A program made the position numbers and the translations under genes. A DNA stretch of 64,000 nt from Papilionanthe hookeriana x Papilionanthe teres. Its lineage: Eukaryota; Streptophyta; Magnoliopsida; Asparagales; Orchidaceae. The notes under the pieces were generated by a model. The model saw only the letters and a program-made list of their open reading frames with translations. It made no database searches and was not told the DNA's origin. The DNA is taken from assembly GCA_022702705.1 (NCBI GenBank), contig CM040434.1, positions 60,971,334 to 61,035,333 of the forward strand, written 5' to 3'. Below are positions 59,285 to 64,000 of this stretch, one piece after another (positions within the stretch are counted from its first letter, which is position 1; the number at the start of each line of letters is the position of its first letter).

Positions 59285-60910
59285 TGATCCACTAAAAATT
59301 TGATAGCTTTTTACTATTCATTTCATACCTATTTTTGATGATATTGCTCTTTAAAGAAAGGTATTTTTCATGATTTCATGCAGGTACAATGATTTTAGGC
59401 CTTTGGAGCGAAGGAAGCGAGAAGGAGCGAATTTGGATCGAAAAAGAACAAAAGTGCATTTTATTGAACTAGCGCCGAATGGCGCTTCACCAGCCCTGGA
59501 CAGTGCCAGTTTCCAGAGAATTATGACGTTTTGGCAGAATAATGCACCGAACGGCGCTCCTACCAGTGCCAAACAGCGTCCTATCCCGAATTCAAACTAG
59601 ATTCAATGTATTTTGCTGGATTTTGAAAGGTTGCTTGAGGAAACTCTTGGGAATTCAGTTTTTACCGAATTTAAACACTTTTTGAAGCCAAATTTGAAGA
59701 GGGGAAGAAAGGCAGAGAATATTTTAGAGTTTAGAGAGTGTTTCTTTCCATTTTGTGTAGGAAGTTAGGTTTCGTGTTTTGTTCTCTAAGGAGTGTGAGA
59801 GGAGAGAGAAAGTAAGAGATTTCTTCTTTCTTGCTCATCTAAAGAGAGAATTGTGTGTTGTTGTGAAGAAACAAAGAAATTCCTTGAGATTCGCTTGGGG
59901 AAGAGTTTAAGATAAGTTTTCTTTACTTTACTCTGTTTGTATGACATTGTTTTTATATATGAAATCCATGTTTTGTCATCTTTTCCTCATGACTCTTGAG
60001 TAGATTTCTTTGTCTTTCTCCTTTTCATGTGATGTGTTGATGTTGTGAAATGGAAATGATGTGTTGATTTATTATGGAGAATTTGTGATGACCTTTTCAC
60101 TTTGAACTTCATTTACTTTTTGATCTGGCCAATTGAATTGTTAAAACTTGTTGGGAAACATATTGTTCGAAAGGATTATGAGTTCCACAAAAAAATTTAA
60201 GGTCACATTCTATGTCCATGAATGAGAGATGTAGTTCATGGGAATTGAGTATAAATAAATAGGGAAATATACTTTGATGGGAGTAGAATTGGAGATTTCA
60301 GAGTGACAGGCTAAAATCCTTAATTTGGTCATAATGTTTAGAAGCTGAAGAGAGAGTTAGCCTTCAGGTGAAGGGAAGTGAGAGCTCTGGAGTGAGAGCC
60401 AGTATACTCCCAGCCTAACCATAGATTTGGGGACTAAATTTAGGATTAACTAATGTTCTTTATAGGCTGAAATATGGGTAAAGACTAGGAATGCTCCTAT
60501 TTAGCACAATACATTTGTATCACTGATCTATGTCACAATAATCATCACATTATGATTGGAAAGAAGGAAGACTCTTTCTTGCAACTATACTTTGTTATAA
60601 AATTATTCTTATGTTAGTTTAACTTGCTAGAGTTTAGAACGTGCTTTGGTGGAAAAGGTAATTGAATCTGTTTGTCTTTACTTTAAGAATTAAACCACTT
60701 ACAATTGAGCTGTAATTTGATTAGTGATTTCTGTGCTACGCCATAAAATAAAGCCTCCCTGTGGGATCGATAACTAGAAATCCACTATAGCCTTGTATTA
60801 CTTGAGTGATACATATACTTGCATTAATTGTGTGACTCATTAACATCTAAATAAATATATAAATCTAAATCCGATTTCATTAATTTTGGCAAATTAAAAA
60901 TGTCGCACCA
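59285..60910 (+). mobile_element. 5' LTR of element C
   Basis: 1,626 bp, TGATCCACTAAAAATTTG to ..ATGTCGCACCA. The CTCCCTGTGGGATCGATA block (about 60750) is shared in form with all Athila LTRs here. Palindrome AGCGCC GAAT GGCGCT at 59471-59486 and a second GCACCGAACGGCGCT at 59544-59558. Confidence 0.88.
59471..59486. repeat. GC palindrome in LTR
   Basis: AGCGCC GAAT GGCGCT, perfect six-base arms, 186 bp from the LTR start. The same offset holds in the neighbouring LTR (57834). Confidence 0.9.
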
Positions 60911-60916
60911 AGTTTT

Positions 60917-60934
60917 TTGCGCCGTTGTCGGGGA
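60917..60934 (+). promoter_or_regulatory. Primer-binding site of element C
   Basis: TTGCGCCGTTGTCGGGGA, identical to element B, six bases after the LTR end. It lies in the Athila-typical context AGTTTTTTGCGCC. Confidence 0.72.
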
Positions 60935-61159
60935 GACAAGGTAAAAAAGGTAACTGTTAAAATTTAATTTTTTAGTATTTAAAATCCTATATTTGAATTG
61001 TAAGTCATAGTTGTGTGTGTCTGTTTATTGTTAGTGTGCTTTTGTTGTGTTTATATGAGTGGTATCGGATCTTTAAGTTTAGTGCCTTACGATTCTAAAT
61101 TAGAGCATACTATTAGAAACTTTTGAAAACAACAAAAATAATATGCAAATCCTCACAAG

Positions 61160-62257
61160 ATGGCGAACAATTTAAGCAATCAAAAAAAAAATATACCAAG
61201 ACCTTTAAGAGATTATGTTAATCCAACAGTAGATGAAATTCACTTAACTATTCAAAATCATGATATCGCTGCTAATTCATTTGAACTTGAACCTGCTATT
61301 ATCCAAATGGTACAGAATAATCAATTTAGAGGAACACCTAATGAAGATCCTAACTTACATCTCACTAGTTTTCTAGAACTATGTGCTACTTTTAAGTATG
61401 ATGTAGTGTTGAACGATGTTGTTAGGCTTAGAATTTTTCCTTTTTCATTAAGGGATAAGGCTAAGGCATGGTTAAATTTGTTAGCATTGGATCTATTAGA
61501 ACTTAGGAAGAGCTTTCACAAAGTTTCTGTCGAAATATTTTCCTCCTTCTAAAACTGCTAAGTTGAGGAATAAAATCACATCTTTTAGTCAGTTTGATGG
61601 AGAATCCATATATGAAGCTTGAGAAAGATTTAAAGATCTTCTGAGGAAGTGTCCACCCCATTAATAATTCAAACCTTTTATAATGGATTAGTGGGATCTT
61701 TAAGATCGATTATCGATGCTGTTGCAGGTAGATCATTAATGTTAAAACCTTTTGATGAAGCATATTTGTTAACTGAATGGGTAAATCCTAAGAGAGTAGC
61801 TAGTAATCATGATTCTGATGCGATAACTATGATATTCTCTCAAATTGCTGCACTTTCTAAGAAAATAAATTAATATGGAATGAATTATTCTCCAACACCC
61901 CTAGTGTTAGAAGAAAATTCATCAGAACGGATGATAGACTCTCAAATGTCTTATGAAACCTTGAATGCTATACATAATAAATTCAATAATCCTTATTCAA
62001 ATTATTATAATCCTAGTTGGAGGAATCATCCAAATTTCAACTAGAATAACACCAATGTTGTTGTTAATCCCCAATGGGAAAACAATCCTATGAATTCAGT
62101 TGGAAATCCGAACAACCAAGGAAATACCAATTTTAGACCTTCTTATCCTCCTGGTTTTAATAGTAATCATCAATTTAAGGAAAAAAAGTTGTCTACTGAA
62201 GAAATGATTCTGAATATGGGTAATCAAAGTTAAGCTCAAAACGTTGCAATGAAGAAC
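61160..62257 (+). pseudogene. Athila element C gag
   Basis: ATG at 61160 (MANNLSNQ); the upstream reading VPYDSKLEHTI at 61082 is shared with B and element 2, so translation may start earlier. RPLRDYVNPTVDEIHLTIQN, ANSFELEPAIIQMVQNNQFR, GTPNEDPNLHLTSFLELCAT and LRDKAKAWLNLLALD are open to 61552; after a frameshift LVGSLRSIIDAVAGRSLMLK, EWVNPKRVASNHDSDAITMI and FSQIAALSKKIN follow to 61873, then an Asn/Pro-rich tail with stops. A deletion relative to B removes EEMAPNNFQWPS. Closest copy in the window is element B. Confidence 0.85.
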
Positions 62258-62637
62258 ATTATAAACCCTACTTAATTTCTTTATATTAAGCAGGAGAACT
62301 TGCCGGCTTATAAAATTGGTTCGCAGACCAAACGGATGTCACAAATCTTCTAGTTTATTTAATTGAGCCCCATCATCAAGCAGTGTGTCTATCCTTCGGG
62401 ATAGATACACGGTTTGTGGTGTGGTGCTAGTTTATATAAACTATTTGGGATGTGAGATCGGCTTGATTTCATATCTTAAAATTTTCAAATTTAAAAATTA
62501 TTTTCAAAAATCAAATGTTATTTTCCAAACTATATATATTAAATTAAATTTAAAATCTTAAAATTTGCCGCCCCACAATTTCTATTTGGCGACCCCCTTT
62601 TTAAAATACAACACACAACCTAAAAATATGCCGACAG
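62258..62637 (+). mobile_element. Inverted terminal fragment of an Ogre-type LTR
   Basis: The reverse complement of the first 370 or so bases of the 7-kb LTR (matches 10503-10873). The right end ..AAAATATGCCGACA at 62637 is the exact LTR terminus. The left end is broken at TATAAACCC, joined to gag of element C. Confidence 0.85.
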
Positions 62638-63110
62638 AAATAATTATTTTGGAATAATTAAGGGTAATTGACCAAGAGATTTAGTGCAAATACCATTATT
62701 GTGAATATTTGGGTATTGGCGGCTAAGCGCCAAAGTGCCGGTTCGCGCTTAGGCGCCAGTTCGCGAAAATTGGTTCCCAGCAGTTAAAAACCCAAAAAAT
62801 TCCATTTTTAAACCGCCGCATCATCTTCAACCTTCGGTCTATCGCGAAAGAGAGGCTAGGGCATCATATTGTGGATCATTTAAGAGTCAATCTCAACAAA
62901 AATTGTTAGATTTGTATTCCTTGAGGTAAGAGCACTACTCATAAGTAAAAATTTTTTATTTTCACCATGTATTTTGAGTACATTTTAGAAAATCTTAAAA
63001 TCACTATTCATGATGAAAATTTGAGGAAAAACTTGAGAAATTACTTGGATATTTTAGCAAGTTTAGTTTGATTTTGGAATTTATGGTGAAGTTTTCGTGA
63101 ATTTTTTGAG
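62638..63110 (+). other. Leader before env-position ORF of Athila copy D
   Basis: No ORF. It holds the GC palindrome pair GGCGGCTAAGCGCC (62718-62731) and GCGCTTAGGCGCC (62745-62757), 12 of 13 positions complementary, and the T-rich run-up to the ATG at 63111. Motif sequence ties D to the family of element 2. Confidence 0.7.
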
Positions 63111-64000
63111 ATGGCTCCAAAGTCAAAGCGTGCACGAGAAAAGATAAGATTTGATTCTGACAAATTTGTTAGTATGAGGGCTGAGGAACGGTACATCGAT
63201 CCATTGCAGTCACGTAAGTTGATTCTTGAGCGAGTGTTTAGTAAACCAGGAGAGGTGATTGAAGAAATGATTGCTAGAAGGAACTAGAAGAATTACTGTT
63301 GCTTCTCCGCTGTCGTTGTTGTTTCTGTGGTTCGAGAATTTTATGCAAATTTTCCTGCTGCAGAAGAGAATTAAGTGATGGTTAGGAGGCATAAGATCAA
63401 CTTTTCTTCTAGGGCAATCAATATTTTTTATGGACTACCTCCTGACATGTTTTGTTTTTATTCTAACTATCATCCTACGAAGGGAGAATTAGATGAGATC
63501 ATGGAATTTCTGACTGATGGAAGAGGATTATGGAAAATAACAAATGATAGAAGAGTGAACTTTCCTGCTTCCAAATTGAATGCCATTTCTAAGGCGTGAC
63601 ATTATTTTATCTCATCTAAATTGTTACCTTCGGATCATACTAGTGAAGTAACAAGAGAAAGAGCTGTGTTAAACCATTGTATTCAGCAAGGGAAGCCTAT
63701 TGACATTGGAGGAATAATTTATGATTATGTTTTGAACAGTGCTAGATCAACCACTACTGCAGGTATGGGATTTCCTTCCTTGATTCATTCATTACGTGAA
63801 CGATCTGGAGTGAAGTTTGAAACCTGAGAAGAGGTACTTAAACCATTGAGACTACTTCTGCTACATCTACTTCTCGTGCTTCTACTTCACATGCATCATC
63901 ATGTACTGATTCACAGACTGGTTTATTAAGAAAAATTTTGAAAAAAGTGAGTCTTACTCGAGAGCATCTGAAAGATATGGATGGTAAGATGGATAATGTG
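63111..64000 (+). pseudogene. Athila copy D env-position ORF (plant transposon protein domain)
   Basis: ATG at 63111 (MAPKSKRAREKIRFDSDKFV), then GEVIEEMIARRN with a stop, VVREFYANF, a stop at 63374, FSSRAINIFYGLPPDMFCFY, ELDEIMEFLTDGRGLWKI and KLNAISKA followed by TGA at 63597-63599, then in the same frame HYFISSKLLPSDHTSEVTRE, LNHCIQQGKPIDIGGIIYDY and GMGFPSLIHSLRERSGV to TGA at 63825. It is homologous to 48776-49870 throughout and runs off the window. The basic start and Ser/Thr-rich region after 63840 resemble the other copy. Function unknown. Confidence 0.78.

Larger units (their letters stand above)
59285..62257 (+). mobile_element. Athila-type element C, 5' part
   Basis: 5' LTR 59285-60910, PBS, leader and gag up to 62257, where the sequence switches to an inverted piece of Ogre-type LTR. 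No pol of C is present in the window. Confidence 0.85.

Overview
The window is repeat-rich nuclear DNA of a flowering plant. I found no intact host gene. What can be read is a nest of LTR retrotransposons (Ty3/gypsy superfamily: Athila-type and Tat/Ogre-type), one PIF/Harbinger DNA transposon, and one captured fragment of a plant ALKBH9/10-type RNA-demethylase gene. Nearly all coding regions carry stops or frameshifts. The Athila pol-plus-extra-ORF layout, the Tat-type second RNase H and the plant-type Myb/SANT Harbinger gene point to a seed plant with a large genome; the species cannot be named from this sequence.

Layout. 1-1822: fragment of a non-autonomous (LARD-like) element with a 37-bp tandem array, an A-rich stretch and the ALKBH fragment. 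1823-17793: decayed Tat/Ogre-lineage element on the minus strand (truncated 3' LTR, pol, pro, gag, ORF1, leader, PBS) with a complete 5' LTR of about 7.3 kb. 17794-27864: Athila-type element 2 on the minus strand, carrying its own 1.5-kb LTR insertion at 20798-22342. 27865-31480: Athila-type element B on the minus strand (5' LTR, gag, start of protease). 31481-31770 and 44759-59278: Athila-type element A on the plus strand (RT/RNase H, integrase, two env-position ORFs, 3' LTR). Element A is split by a LARD-like element (31771-44758) inside RNase H and by a 6.4-kb Harbinger element (51091-57538) in its 3' untranslated region. 59285-62257: Athila-type element C, plus strand (5' LTR, gag). 62258-62637: inverted end of an Ogre-type LTR. 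62638-64000: env-position region of a further Athila copy (D), running off the window.

How the parts relate. The Ogre-type element and the LARD-like element share the long LTR, the PBS and about 260 bp of leader, so the coding element and the non-coding one look like an autonomous/non-autonomous pair. The Athila copies fall into two LTR types: A/B/C with LTRs of about 1.63 kb, and element 2 with 1.89 kb, with D resembling element 2. Target-site duplications that can be read directly support three nesting steps: GTTTC around 20798-22342, CTACG/CTGCA around 31771-44758, and TAA around 51091-57538.

The most unusual signals are: a GC-rich palindrome at a near-constant place (179-188 bp from the LTR start) in five Athila LTRs of different sequence, with cousins between pol and the env-position ORF; tandem hairpin arrays with paired base changes in the LARD internal domain; a 16-18 nt complementarity between the leader and the 3' end of the LARD; and the ALKBH cargo.
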